NCBI GenBank assembly: GCA_905200545.1
Contig: CAJKKQ010000011.1
Coordinates: forward strand, 16,952-80,951
Reading direction: 5' to 3'
Origin: an uncultured Oscillibacter sp.
GTDB lineage: Bacteria; Bacillota; Clostridia; Oscillospirales; Oscillospiraceae
DNA length: 64,000 nt
In this document: positions 16,783-23,497 of the stretch, piece after piece
Numbering within the stretch: the first letter of the stretch is position 1
How the letters are laid out: the number at the start of each line of letters is the position of its first letter
Position numbers and translations under genes: made by a program
Notes under the pieces: model-generated
The model's input: the letters and a program-made list of their open reading frames with translations, nothing else
Told to the model about the DNA's origin: nothing
Database searches by the model: none

Positions 16783-17811
16783 TTATTTTTCGTCACCTTG
16801 AGCCAGCAGCGTATTCACTGCGGCGTGGGCCGCTGCCATGTCCGGATGTATGTAACGTTGGGTGGTGGAGAATTTGGTGTGCCGCATGACCTCCTGGATC
16901 ACAGAGGGGGCGATATTGCCCAATGCGAGCGCTGTAGCGGTCGTATGGCGGCAGGAGTACGGTTTCAGGTCCCGGGCCCCACAACGGGCCAGAGCGGCGT
17001 GGAAAGCCCCGTAGAAGCGGTCTCTGGACATGCACAGCACATTTCCGATCCGGCTGTCGGAATGCTGGCAGAGATCCAGGAGCACCGGCGCGATCAGCTG
17101 CGGGAAAACGATGGGGGTCTCTTTCCGCTTTTTCGTTTTCAGTCCGCACCCACGGATCTCGTTTGTGTCCCAGTCGATCATATCTTTTTTGAACGCGAAC
17201 AATTCACCGGGCATCATGCCGGTATAGATCATCAGCAGGATGTATCCCACGAATGTGTCGCCCTTCCCGTAGGCGTCCCAGAATTTCCGCAGCTCCAGCT
17301 CGCTGAACGGCTGCAGTTCCTCTTCCTCCAGGGAGGGGAGGACGATGAACTCAGCCAGGTTGGTGGGAACCCAGCCCTCTGCAACGGCCCGTTTGTACAA
17401 ATGGGAGAGCAGAACCTTGATATCCTTTGCGGGGTAGTAGGTGGGGGCTTTGGCGTCCACGGTCTCCTGCAGCAGGTTGATGGAGAGCTTGTCCACGGGC
17501 AGCAGCATGATCCGCTCCACCTTGCGCTTGGCGATTTTATAGGCCGTCTGCTTGGATTTGGACATCTTGGAGAGGGATGTCTTTGACCAGACCTCCCAGT
17601 AATCCATCAGGCAGGGCGTTTTTTCCTGTACGGCGACCTGGGGCGGATTGGCCGCATAAGCCAGAGCCTCTGTTTTGGTGCGGAAGCCTCCCTTTGTCTG
17701 CCGGATCTGCCGGAGCCGACCGTCCTCCACCACTGTGCCGAGGGTCCAGATTGCGGTCCAGGTGCGGCCGCGCTTCCGGGCGCTGCCCTGGCCGTTACCT
17801 CGTTTCCTCAT
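16783..17811 (-). CDS. int: Tyrosine recombinase, phage integrase
   Basis: This 342-residue protein has an AP2-like N-terminal domain (about 1-60), a SAM-like core-binding domain (about 60-160) and a catalytic domain ending SCRHTTATALALG, VMRHTKFSTTQRYIHPDM with the nucleophilic Tyr. Box I reads YTGMMPGEL, where most family members have Arg at the second Met, so the usual catalytic Arg I is not at its place. It lies next to attL in tRNA-Ser(GCT), pointing at the att site, and promotes integration and, with a directionality factor, excision. Confidence 0.92.
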   Translation of the reverse strand: MRKRGNGQGSARKRGRTWTAIWTLGTVVEDGRLRQIRQTKGGFRTKTEALAYAANPPQVAVQEKTPCLMDYWEVWSKTSLSKMSKSKQTAYKIAKRKVERIMLLPVDKLSINLLQETVDAKAPTYYPAKDIKVLLSHLYKRAVAEGWVPTNLAEFIVLPSLEEEELQPFSELELRKFWDAYGKGDTFVGYILLMIYTGMMPGELFAFKKDMIDWDTNEIRGCGLKTKKRKETPIVFPQLIAPVLLDLCQHSDSRIGNVLCMSRDRFYGAFHAALARCGARDLKPYSCRHTTATALALGNIAPSVIQEVMRHTKFSTTQRYIHPDMAAAHAAVNTLLAQGDEK

Positions 17812-17857
17812 AGTCCTACCCCCTAAAATAAAACGTTTGTTCGATTGAACGGTTGAG

Positions 17858-17888
17858 GAAAAGCCGCCCGCCAGGGGCGGCTTTTTTG
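17858..17888. terminator. Terminator between the nuclease gene and integrase
   Basis: AAAAGCCGCCC and GGGGCGGCTTTTTT form a stem with T-runs on both strands at the end of the HsdR_N-like gene. Confidence 0.75.
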
Positions 17889-17889
17889 C

Positions 17890-18987
17890 TTAAAGATACC
17901 GTTGCAAGACATCCGCCAGTTGATCTTTGTACTGCTGGAGGTCATAGATATCCGTAAGAGTATATTTGGTTTCCTTTTTATTTTCATCTGGGATGATAAG
18001 CGTTTTAACACTATCCGTCAAACGCAGTCGGCAGATCCACTTACGGGTATTGGCTTTATAAAGAATGTTGATATACGACTCCGTATCCTTGTATGTAATG
18101 TCGTGCAGATCAGCAATGTCACTCAGCAGATTTTTGACGATAAAATAGGCTTCAAGCTCTTCCTCAGTGGTGACAATGTTAGGAGCTCGCTTTTCAGCAT
18201 CCACTGTGTCGTTGGAGGAGGTATCCTCAGCTTGGACCTCTGCGGGCTTTACCTCCTGCACGGAAACGCTACCGCCAGAGCCGCCCAAAGCTGTTTTAAT
18301 CTTGTCGTTCATGGTTTCGCTGATGTAGTCATTGAGGGCCTTGCGCAGCACAGGCCGGAACTTCTCCAGAACGTTCTGCGTCTTTTGTCCGGAGTAGCAA
18401 CCCTGCAGGAAGAAGCGGATAAAATCATCCGAGGGGTCGTTTAACTGTTGGGTGAAGACATCTTTAAATTCATGAACATATTTCAACTCAGAGGCTGTGC
18501 TGAAGATAGAGTCGATATCAAACTCAGACTTGCAGAATTTCTTTAATTCAGGGACTTGGTTATCCCGGATATCCAGGATGTTAATAGTAAGGAAAGGATC
18601 CTCATCCATTTTGTTGGCATTGTCCAGGTCCGTATAGAAGCGATAGTACTGGCCGTTTGTCAGGATTGCAAACTTGGCAGAGGTAGTTCCAAAGTACCGG
18701 AACAACTGAGAGTCATGACGATCAAGATTTTCATTAATCGATTTGCACTCCACCAATATAACCGGCTTATCATCTTTTACGATAGCGTAGTCAACCTTTT
18801 CCCCTTTTTTAATTCCTACATCTGCGGTGAACTCGGGAACGAACTCTTGAGGGTTGAATACATCATAGCCCAACATTGAGAAAAAGGGCATGATTAGAGC
18901 GGTCTTTGTGGCTTCTTCAGTCTGAATTGTGCCTTTAAGGGATTCGACACGTTTTGCAAATTGCTTCAACTGGTCAATAAAATCCAT
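17890..18987 (-). CDS. HsdR N-terminal-domain-like nuclease (COG4748 type)
   Basis: This 365-residue protein has an N-terminal restriction-endonuclease-like domain of the HSDR_N type: TKTALIMPFFSMLGYDVFNP, then D66 in KVDYAIV and E80-x-K82 in ILVECKS, a PD-(D/E)xK arrangement. There is no helicase part. The C-terminal region (about 290-365) has a small beta-rich domain. ATG 18987 is preceded by AGGAG. It is in the leftward lysogeny block between lipoprotein and integrase, so it is probably expressed in the lysogen. A defence or superinfection-exclusion role is inference. Confidence 0.75.
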   Translation of the reverse strand: MDFIDQLKQFAKRVESLKGTIQTEEATKTALIMPFFSMLGYDVFNPQEFVPEFTADVGIKKGEKVDYAIVKDDKPVILVECKSINENLDRHDSQLFRYFGTTSAKFAILTNGQYYRFYTDLDNANKMDEDPFLTINILDIRDNQVPELKKFCKSEFDIDSIFSTASELKYVHEFKDVFTQQLNDPSDDFIRFFLQGCYSGQKTQNVLEKFRPVLRKALNDYISETMNDKIKTALGGSGGSVSVQEVKPAEVQAEDTSSNDTVDAEKRAPNIVTTEEELEAYFIVKNLLSDIADLHDITYKDTESYINILYKANTRKWICRLRLTDSVKTLIIPDENKKETKYTLTDIYDLQQYKDQLADVLQRYL

Positions 18988-19015
18988 AACACACACTCCT
19001 ATTTCTCTATATGTC

Positions 19016-19032
19016 GTGTCCGATTCGGACAC
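19016..19032. repeat. Dispersed 17-bp palindrome, copy 1
   Basis: Perfect GTGTCCGATTCGGACAC between the lipoprotein gene and the HsdR_N-like gene, 29 bases upstream of the latter's start. Confidence 0.9.
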
Positions 19033-19062
19033 GTTTTTTACAGCTGCGCACAAGAGACGATT

Positions 19063-19881
19063 TTATTCAAAGCTCAAATCATAAACATATTCTTGGAGAT
19101 CTTCTTCCCAATTATCGGAGCTACCCTCCATAATCAACTGGAAGGGGGCTTGTTTGATAGCGGGGAACACAACTACACCTTCAGTAGTGATTCCGGGGCG
19201 CAAATCATCTTGTAGTTCCGGATAATCTGCGTTGAAATTATTTTCATATTCATACTGTGATCCATCCTGAATCAACAGCATATTGAATTCATAGAGCGTG
19301 AATGGGCTGCTTCCATTGTTTGTTACAGAGACATAGACCCTGGTTTCTTTTTCGGCGAGCTCGACTGTCTCTACTGTCACGGAGTAGCCGTACTGATCGA
19401 TAGTACTGGTAGCAGGAGTTGCCGTAGCAATCGTGGGACGGACGGCATCCTTGTAGGATAGAACCTCAACAGAGTCTGCCCGAATGGCGGGAGCGATGAT
19501 GGTTCCCCCCATCATGTTTTCGCCTTCAAATACATCAGCTACGACGCCCTGGATGCGGATATATTGCTCGTCTTCGAGATCGACTTCGGGATAGGGGTAG
19601 CCAACAACAGTGTTCCAGTCTCTATTATCTGGATCACCCCACATCTGGAAATATTGAGCATCATCATCATACTCCACGCCACCAAAAATTTGCCCGGTCA
19701 GCGTTACAGAAGATCCAACATATTGCTCTGGATTAGCGTACATTTTTGGAATGTCTTCTTCAGACAAAGGCGGAGGTGGGGGCTCAGAAGTATCCTCAGA
19801 GGAAGTAGTGGATCCACCACAAGCGGTAATCCCCAGTGTCATTATGCATGTAAGGAACAATGCAAGTAGACGCTTCTTCAT
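19063..19881 (-). CDS. Prophage-encoded lipoprotein with DUF4352-like C-terminal domain
   Basis: This 272-residue protein has a signal peptide with lipobox GITAC (Cys about 21), a low-complexity Ser/Pro linker, then an OB-like domain (PEQYVGSSVTLTGQIFGG...YIRIQGVVADVFEGENMMG, about 48-125). The C-terminal domain (YGYSVTVETVELAEKETRVYVSVTNNG) resembles DUF4352/telokin-like folds. It would be anchored outside the membrane. It lies in the lysogenic transcription unit downstream of the repressor, flanked by two dispersed palindromes. Lysogenic conversion or superinfection exclusion is a reasonable guess. Confidence 0.75.
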   Translation of the reverse strand: MKKRLLALFLTCIMTLGITACGGSTTSSEDTSEPPPPPLSEEDIPKMYANPEQYVGSSVTLTGQIFGGVEYDDDAQYFQMWGDPDNRDWNTVVGYPYPEVDLEDEQYIRIQGVVADVFEGENMMGGTIIAPAIRADSVEVLSYKDAVRPTIATATPATSTIDQYGYSVTVETVELAEKETRVYVSVTNNGSSPFTLYEFNMLLIQDGSQYEYENNFNADYPELQDDLRPGITTEGVVVFPAIKQAPFQLIMEGSSDNWEEDLQEYVYDLSFE

Positions 19882-19899
19882 TTTTCTCTCTCCCTCAAC

Positions 19900-19916
19900 G
19901 TGTCCGATTCGGACAC
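19900..19916. repeat. Dispersed 17-bp palindrome, copy 2
   Basis: Perfect GTGTCCGATTCGGACAC in the gap between repressor and lipoprotein genes, 18 bases upstream of the lipoprotein start. Confidence 0.9.
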
Positions 19917-19948
19917 GTTTTATTTTTTATCCGCACGCTGGCGGGGTA

Positions 19949-20608
19949 TCACAATGTAAATTCCACCTTGACTACCTTTCCGATGACCCGGATCTTGGCC
20001 TTGGAAGCATCGTAGATCTGCGGCTGGTGCTCTGGGTTGGTGGACTGGGGCATCAGTGTCACGGTGTCCCCGGTGGCGTAGAACCGCTTGACGGTAGCGT
20101 CTTCGTCTCCCACCATCACCACGGCCACCTCGCCGTTTTCCACGGCATCCTGACGGCGGACGATGATCCGGTAGCCGTCATTGATTCCCAGGGCGTTCAT
20201 GCTGTCCCCGTGGACAATAAGGGCAAAGTACTCCGCCTGGCCGTTGAGATCGGTGACGGTGTAGCCTTCGATGTGCTGTTCGGCATAAAGGGGGAGGCCT
20301 GCGGAGATGCGGCCCAGGATGGGGATGCGGTGGAAGGTCCCCAGGTCAATATGCTCCGCGCCTATTGGAAGAGCTGTGTCCGATTCGGACACGGCTCTTT
20401 TTAGCTTGGGGCCGTTTCCGGTGAGTAAGTACTCCGTGGTGGTGCCCAGAGCATCGGCAATCTGGGGCAGACGGCGCTGATAGGATGTGGATTTGCGATT
20501 ACGCCACCTGCTGGGAAGGTTTGGATCAATCCCTAAAATGGCTGCAAAGTCCTTTTGCTCGTTGTATTTTTCATCGACCAATTCAAACAGCCGATCAACG
20601 ATGTCCAT
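19949..20608 (-). CDS. CI/LexA-like phage repressor with S24 autoprotease domain
   Basis: This 219-residue protein has an N-terminal helix-turn-helix (about 1-62), a linker and an S24 peptidase domain (about 95-219). It has a cleavage-site-like Ala103-Gly104, Ser136 in HGDSMNALG and Lys174 in ATVKRFY, the Ser-Lys dyad for RecA-stimulated self-cleavage. It should hold the lysogenic state and be inactivated by DNA damage. ATG 20608 follows GGAGGTG. Its linker (AVSESDTA, about 72-79) is encoded by palindrome copy 3. The divergent control region at 20631-20711 holds AT-rich operators. Confidence 0.92.
   Translation of the reverse strand: MDIVDRLFELVDEKYNEQKDFAAILGIDPNLPSRWRNRKSTSYQRRLPQIADALGTTTEYLLTGNGPKLKRAVSESDTALPIGAEHIDLGTFHRIPILGRISAGLPLYAEQHIEGYTVTDLNGQAEYFALIVHGDSMNALGINDGYRIIVRRQDAVENGEVAVVMVGDEDATVKRFYATGDTVTLMPQSTNPEHQPQIYDASKAKIRVIGKVVKVEFTL
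20376..20392. repeat. Dispersed 17-bp palindrome, copy 3
   Basis: Perfect GTGTCCGATTCGGACAC inside the repressor gene, encoding VSESDT in the linker between DNA-binding and protease domains. Flanking AGAGC/GGCTCT extends the symmetry. Confidence 0.9.
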
Positions 20609-20630
20609 TGGAAACACCTCCACAGAAACG

Positions 20631-20711
20631 ACAATATATGAAATGTATATTTGTGAAAGATTACAAATATACAAAAGAGCTATTGACAATATACGAAACG
20701 GCGATTACAGT
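20631..20711. promoter_or_regulatory. Lysis-lysogeny control region with AT-rich operators
   Basis: Half-sites of form ACAAWATAY occur at 20631-20639, 20663-20671 and 20686-20694, with a complement at 20644-20654. TGTATATTTGT (20644-20654) and ACAAATATACA (20663-20673) form a perfect 11-bp inverted repeat. A rightward promoter TTGACA (20683-20688), 17 bases, TACAGT (20706-20711) overlaps the last half-site, so repressor binding would block early genes. The GC-rich 17-bp palindrome is absent here. Confidence 0.7.
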
Positions 20712-20767
20712 TATAAACACAAGCTAAACAATTTCAAACTAAGCCGAAAGGCAGAAGGGAGGTGCCC

Positions 20768-20998
20768 ATGGCGCTCAGAGCTCTATATCTTTGCGACCCT
20801 GAGAAAAACCGTGGTTGTCCCAAGACGAATTGCATGAAAAACCCAAGCGCTTTGACTCCGCACTGTTATGCCACAACAAATCCTGAGGCCGCGGTGCTGG
20901 GCCGGGATGGAAAACCGATAGAGCTGCCTTTCATGGAACAGCTTTACGCTGAAATTGAGCACACCCGGCAAGGGGGGGTACGTTATGATCCGATTTGA
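20768..20998 (+). CDS. Small Cys-rich early phage protein
   Basis: A 76-residue protein with clustered cysteines (CDPEKNRGCPKTNC...HCYATTNPE, about 9-42), possibly zinc-binding. AGGGAGG lies 6 bases before ATG 20768. It is the first rightward gene after the early promoter. I recall similar small proteins in clostridial phages, but the function is unknown. Confidence 0.65.
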   Translation: MALRALYLCDPEKNRGCPKTNCMKNPSALTPHCYATTNPEAAVLGRDGKPIELPFMEQLYAEIEHTRQGGVRYDPI

Positions 20999-21284
20999 TG
21001 GTGTTGTTGGAGAAGCCGCTGCATTCACCATGAAACCAACAGAAACCGGGTACGAATGCTTTCTGAATGGTCAGAAGATCCCGGCTGTTCTATCAGAAAA
21101 GTTGGTTATTGGTGAAGGTGTCCCGAAAGTGGTCTTGGAGATCGCGGTCAAGGAGTACTCGGGCAAAACTCGCACTACAGCTCCGAAAGCCAAGATCCAG
21201 TTTGGAATTCAAGACGGAAGATCTTTTTTCAAAGATTCTCTTGCAGCCATTCGTGATCGTTTTGGACATAAAAATAGTTTGTAA
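20985..21284 (+). CDS. Hypothetical early phage protein
   Basis: A 99-residue protein starting MIRFDGVVGEAAAF. ATG 20985 follows AGGGGGGG and overlaps the previous gene by 14 bases. The middle is beta-rich (KLVIGEGVPKVVLEIAVKEYSG); no motif is recognised. Position implies early expression. Confidence 0.6.
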   Translation: MIRFDGVVGEAAAFTMKPTETGYECFLNGQKIPAVLSEKLVIGEGVPKVVLEIAVKEYSGKTRTTAPKAKIQFGIQDGRSFFKDSLAAIRDRFGHKNSL

Positions 21285-21338
21285 CTATATTACCACACCC
21301 AAACAGACGTTTCAAGTATGCGGGAAAGGAGGAAGGAT

Positions 21339-21536
21339 ATGGAAATTAAAAAAATTCGGGAGTCCAGGGGGATGCTGCAGTATGAACTGGCAAACCGCAT
21401 GGGCGTCAAGCAGGCGTCGGTCTCTGCCTGGGAGTCAGGGAAAGCCATGCCCAGCGCAGAGAATCTACTGAAACTGGCGGACATTCTGGAGTGCACCGTA
21501 GACGCCCTTCTGGGCCGGGCCCCTGCCAGCGCATAA
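21339..21536 (+). CDS. XRE-family helix-turn-helix regulator, Cro-like
   Basis: A 65-residue protein that is almost all helix-turn-helix: KIRESRGMLQYELANRMGVKQASVSAWESGKAMPSAENLLKLADIL. ATG 21339 follows AAAGGAGGAAGG. As the first small regulator opposite the repressor it is placed like Cro. Confidence 0.85.
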   Translation: MEIKKIRESRGMLQYELANRMGVKQASVSAWESGKAMPSAENLLKLADILECTVDALLGRAPASA

Positions 21537-21555
21537 AGCAAGAAAGGAGAATTTT

Positions 21556-21792
21556 ATGTTGACCATTTGTGATTTGGAAGCCATGACACAGGAGATGATC
21601 AGTCCCTGTGTGGTGTCAGAGATCATCGGCTGCAATCCGCAGTTTCTGCGTATTCAAGCCCGGCAGGCTCCGCAGGAACTGGGCTTTCCGGTGATCGTGA
21701 TGGGGACCCGGGTGCGGATCCCGCGGCGTGCGTTCCTCGCGTTCATGCGGGGGGAACTGCAAAATAAACGTAACACGGAGGAGGCTGATTGA
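21556..21792 (+). CDS. Helix-turn-helix/excisionase-like small protein
   Basis: A 78-residue protein with a MerR/excisionase-like pattern: a helix-turn-helix start (CVVSEIIGCNPQFLRIQARQAP) and a basic wing (VIVMGTRVRIPRRAFLAFMRGEL). GAAAGGAG precedes ATG 21556. It could be the recombination directionality factor or an early activator; the sequence alone does not say. Confidence 0.6.
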   Translation: MLTICDLEAMTQEMISPCVVSEIIGCNPQFLRIQARQAPQELGFPVIVMGTRVRIPRRAFLAFMRGELQNKRNTEEAD

Positions 21793-21794
21793 CC

Positions 21795-22427
21795 ATGCCG
21801 GGAAATGGCTCAGAGATCTATCGGACCTGCCGGGAGCAGGCCGGGTTGACCCAGGAGCAGGCGGCTGAGGGCCTCAACTGCTCCGTGCGGCAGCTGGCCC
21901 GGTACGAGGCCGGGGAGGCCCCGGTACCGGACGACATCGCCTATCAGATGGTGGTGCTTTACGACAGCCAGTTGCTGGCTGTGCAGCATCTGCGGCTGGT
22001 GAGCCATGTGGCCGCTGAGATCCTGCCGCCGGTGACGGTGCTGGATCTGCCCAGGGCAGCCATCCGCATCATCAATTTGGTGGGAAAGTTTGCGGAGCGG
22101 CACCGGGAACGGGCGCTTTTGGACATCGCAGAGGACGGCGTGATCTCCCCGGAGGAGCGGCCGCTGTTTGATGAGATCATGGAGGAGCTGCAGGAGCTGG
22201 TGCGGGCGATTATGGAGCTGGGGTTGAGCGAAGATCTGCCGGCAGAGCAACGGCCGAAGCCGAAAGCGCGCCATGTCGTAGGCATAAAAAAAGAACGCCC
22301 TGAGGGTGGAGCCTCAAGGCGTTCAGTTCAGGGGCTTGCACCCGAGAACAACAGCGAAATTATACTATCACACTTTGCTCGGAAATGCAAGTCCCGCACT
22401 GTCAGGGAGGGGGTGAACCTCCGATGA
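21795..22427 (+). CDS. XRE-family regulator with long C-terminal extension
   Basis: This 210-residue protein has an N-terminal helix-turn-helix (YRTCREQAGLTQEQAAEGLNCSVRQLARYEAGEAPVPDDI, about 9-48) and a helical C-terminal region (to about 150) of unknown role. The last 45 residues are encoded across a hairpin (22286-22324) and look unlike normal protein. ATG 21795 follows GGAGG. It overlaps the next small gene by ATGA. Confidence 0.7.
   Translation: MPGNGSEIYRTCREQAGLTQEQAAEGLNCSVRQLARYEAGEAPVPDDIAYQMVVLYDSQLLAVQHLRLVSHVAAEILPPVTVLDLPRAAIRIINLVGKFAERHRERALLDIAEDGVISPEERPLFDEIMEELQELVRAIMELGLSEDLPAEQRPKPKARHVVGIKKERPEGGASRRSVQGLAPENNSEIILSHFARKCKSRTVREGVNLR
22286..22325 (-). terminator. Terminator pointing leftward inside the regulator gene
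   Basis: GAACGCC-CTGAGG and CCTCAAGGCGTTC pair; on the minus strand the stem is followed by seven T residues. No leftward gene is visible, so it may end an antisense transcript. Confidence 0.55.
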
Positions 22428-22516
22428 CAGGCTGGGAGCTGTTTTTTACGGTGCTGGGTGTCTGCACAGCCACCAAGGGCGTTTTCCGAGTGATTGACTT
22501 GATTGAGGGGAAGTGA
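22424..22516 (+). CDS. Tiny membrane protein
   Basis: A 30-residue product starting MTGWELFFTVLGVC with one hydrophobic segment. ATG overlaps the previous stop as ATGA, and GGGAGGGGG lies upstream. It sits in a tightly packed early operon. Function unknown. Confidence 0.45.
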   Translation: MTGWELFFTVLGVCTATKGVFRVIDLIEGK

Positions 22517-22520
22517 GGGC

Positions 22521-22730
22521 ATGGAGCAGACGAAGACTGAGCAGGTCCTGATGCAGTTGGACAAGCGGCTGGATTATTGGATCTCCGAGAAAGACTGGAA
22601 TATGGCCCGGTATTTTATGGGACAGATTGCGGGCGCCCTGGCTCTGGCACAGAAACTGGATATCATTGACGATCAAGAACACGACCAGAGATTTCATGCT
22701 CTCCTGGATAAGTTCTATGACGCGTTTTGA
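22521..22730 (+). CDS. Small helical early phage protein
   Basis: A 69-residue acidic protein (MEQTKTEQVLMQLDKRLDYW...HALLDKFYDAF), probably all helical. ATG 22521 lies 4 bases after the previous stop, with GAGGGG upstream. It precedes the replication initiator. Function unknown. Confidence 0.6.
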   Translation: MEQTKTEQVLMQLDKRLDYWISEKDWNMARYFMGQIAGALALAQKLDIIDDQEHDQRFHALLDKFYDAF

Positions 22731-22747
22731 GAGGAGGGTGAGGCAGC

Positions 22748-23497
22748 ATGCGGCGAAATCCGAAAAAAGGCGGTCAATTCGCCATCATCTGGGTGGATCT
22801 CCTGTATGAGGATTCCGTGCCGGCTACGGCCAAGATCCTGTTCGGGGAGATCTACCGGCTCTCCGGCCCGGACGGTTGGTGCGACGCCAGCAATCAGGAC
22901 TTCATGGATCTCCTGGGATGCAGCGAGAGTACGGTCCGGAATCTGCTCAAAGCTCTGGAGGATGTGGGTCAGATCCGGGTGGAGACCAGGCCCCGGCGGG
23001 GTGGCTCCGGCGGTACGGAACGGTACATATTTTGCGGCCGAAAACTGGCCCCTCCGGAGGCGTTCGGGGTACCCGCAGAAAATTGCGGGTACCCCGGAGG
23101 TACCCGCAAAAATTTGAGGGGGGTACCCGCAGAAAATTGCGGTTCCACTTATTCTAAAAGTAATAAGAAGAGTATACCCCCTATAATCCCCCAGGACATT
23201 ATGAACGAAGTCACGAAGTATGCGGGGGAGGATCAGGAACTTCTGGAGGCGCTTCGGGAGTTCTTGATCAACCGGGCAACGCCCCCAAAAGCCAACCCAG
23301 TCAAGACACCCTATGGGATGCGGCGGCTGTTGCGTGATCTGGAGAAGCTCTCGGAGGGACGGCGGGAAGTTAAGCTGGCCATGTTGGACAAGGCTATCAA
23401 AAACAACTGGCGGGGCTTGTTTGCACTGAAACCGGACGAGCTGCCCGCAGCGCCTGAGACTTCCTCTGGGGATGCCAGAAGGGGGCGGTGTCTGTGA
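22748..23497 (+). CDS. Phage replication initiator / replisome organiser
   Basis: This 249-residue protein has an N-terminal winged helix like RepA_N/phage replisome organisers (FAIIWVDLLYEDSVPATAKILFGEIYRLSG, SESTVRNLLKALEDVGQIRVET, about 12-78). A low-complexity middle (about 105-145) is encoded by three iteron-like repeats, and a C-terminal helical domain (QDIMNEVTKYAGEDQELLEALREFL) follows. It overlaps dnaB. By analogy with lambda O it would bind its own coding repeats as origin and recruit helicase. Confidence 0.8.
   Translation: MRRNPKKGGQFAIIWVDLLYEDSVPATAKILFGEIYRLSGPDGWCDASNQDFMDLLGCSESTVRNLLKALEDVGQIRVETRPRRGGSGGTERYIFCGRKLAPPEAFGVPAENCGYPGGTRKNLRGVPAENCGSTYSKSNKKSIPPIIPQDIMNEVTKYAGEDQELLEALREFLINRATPPKANPVKTPYGMRRLLRDLEKLSEGRREVKLAMLDKAIKNNWRGLFALKPDELPAAPETSSGDARRGRCL
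23068..23142 (+). repeat. Iteron array, probable phage replication origin
   Basis: Three 21-base direct repeats of form GGTACCCGCARAAAWTTGNGG at 23068-23088, 23099-23119 and 23122-23142, followed by AT-rich DNA (to about 23185). Repeats one and three are identical and each contains an inner inverted repeat (CCGCA/TGCGG). They lie inside the initiator gene. Confidence 0.75.

Noticed and set aside
19016..19040. 17-bp palindrome copy 1 followed by a T-run, read as a terminator
   Set aside because: No rightward gene ends there, the same palindrome occurs elsewhere without a T-run, and stems of only 8 bp recur inside coding regions.
20631..20711. The 17-bp palindrome as the repressor's main operator
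   Set aside because: The control region between repressor and early genes has AT-rich ACAAWATAY half-sites overlapping the promoter and no copy of the GC-rich palindrome.
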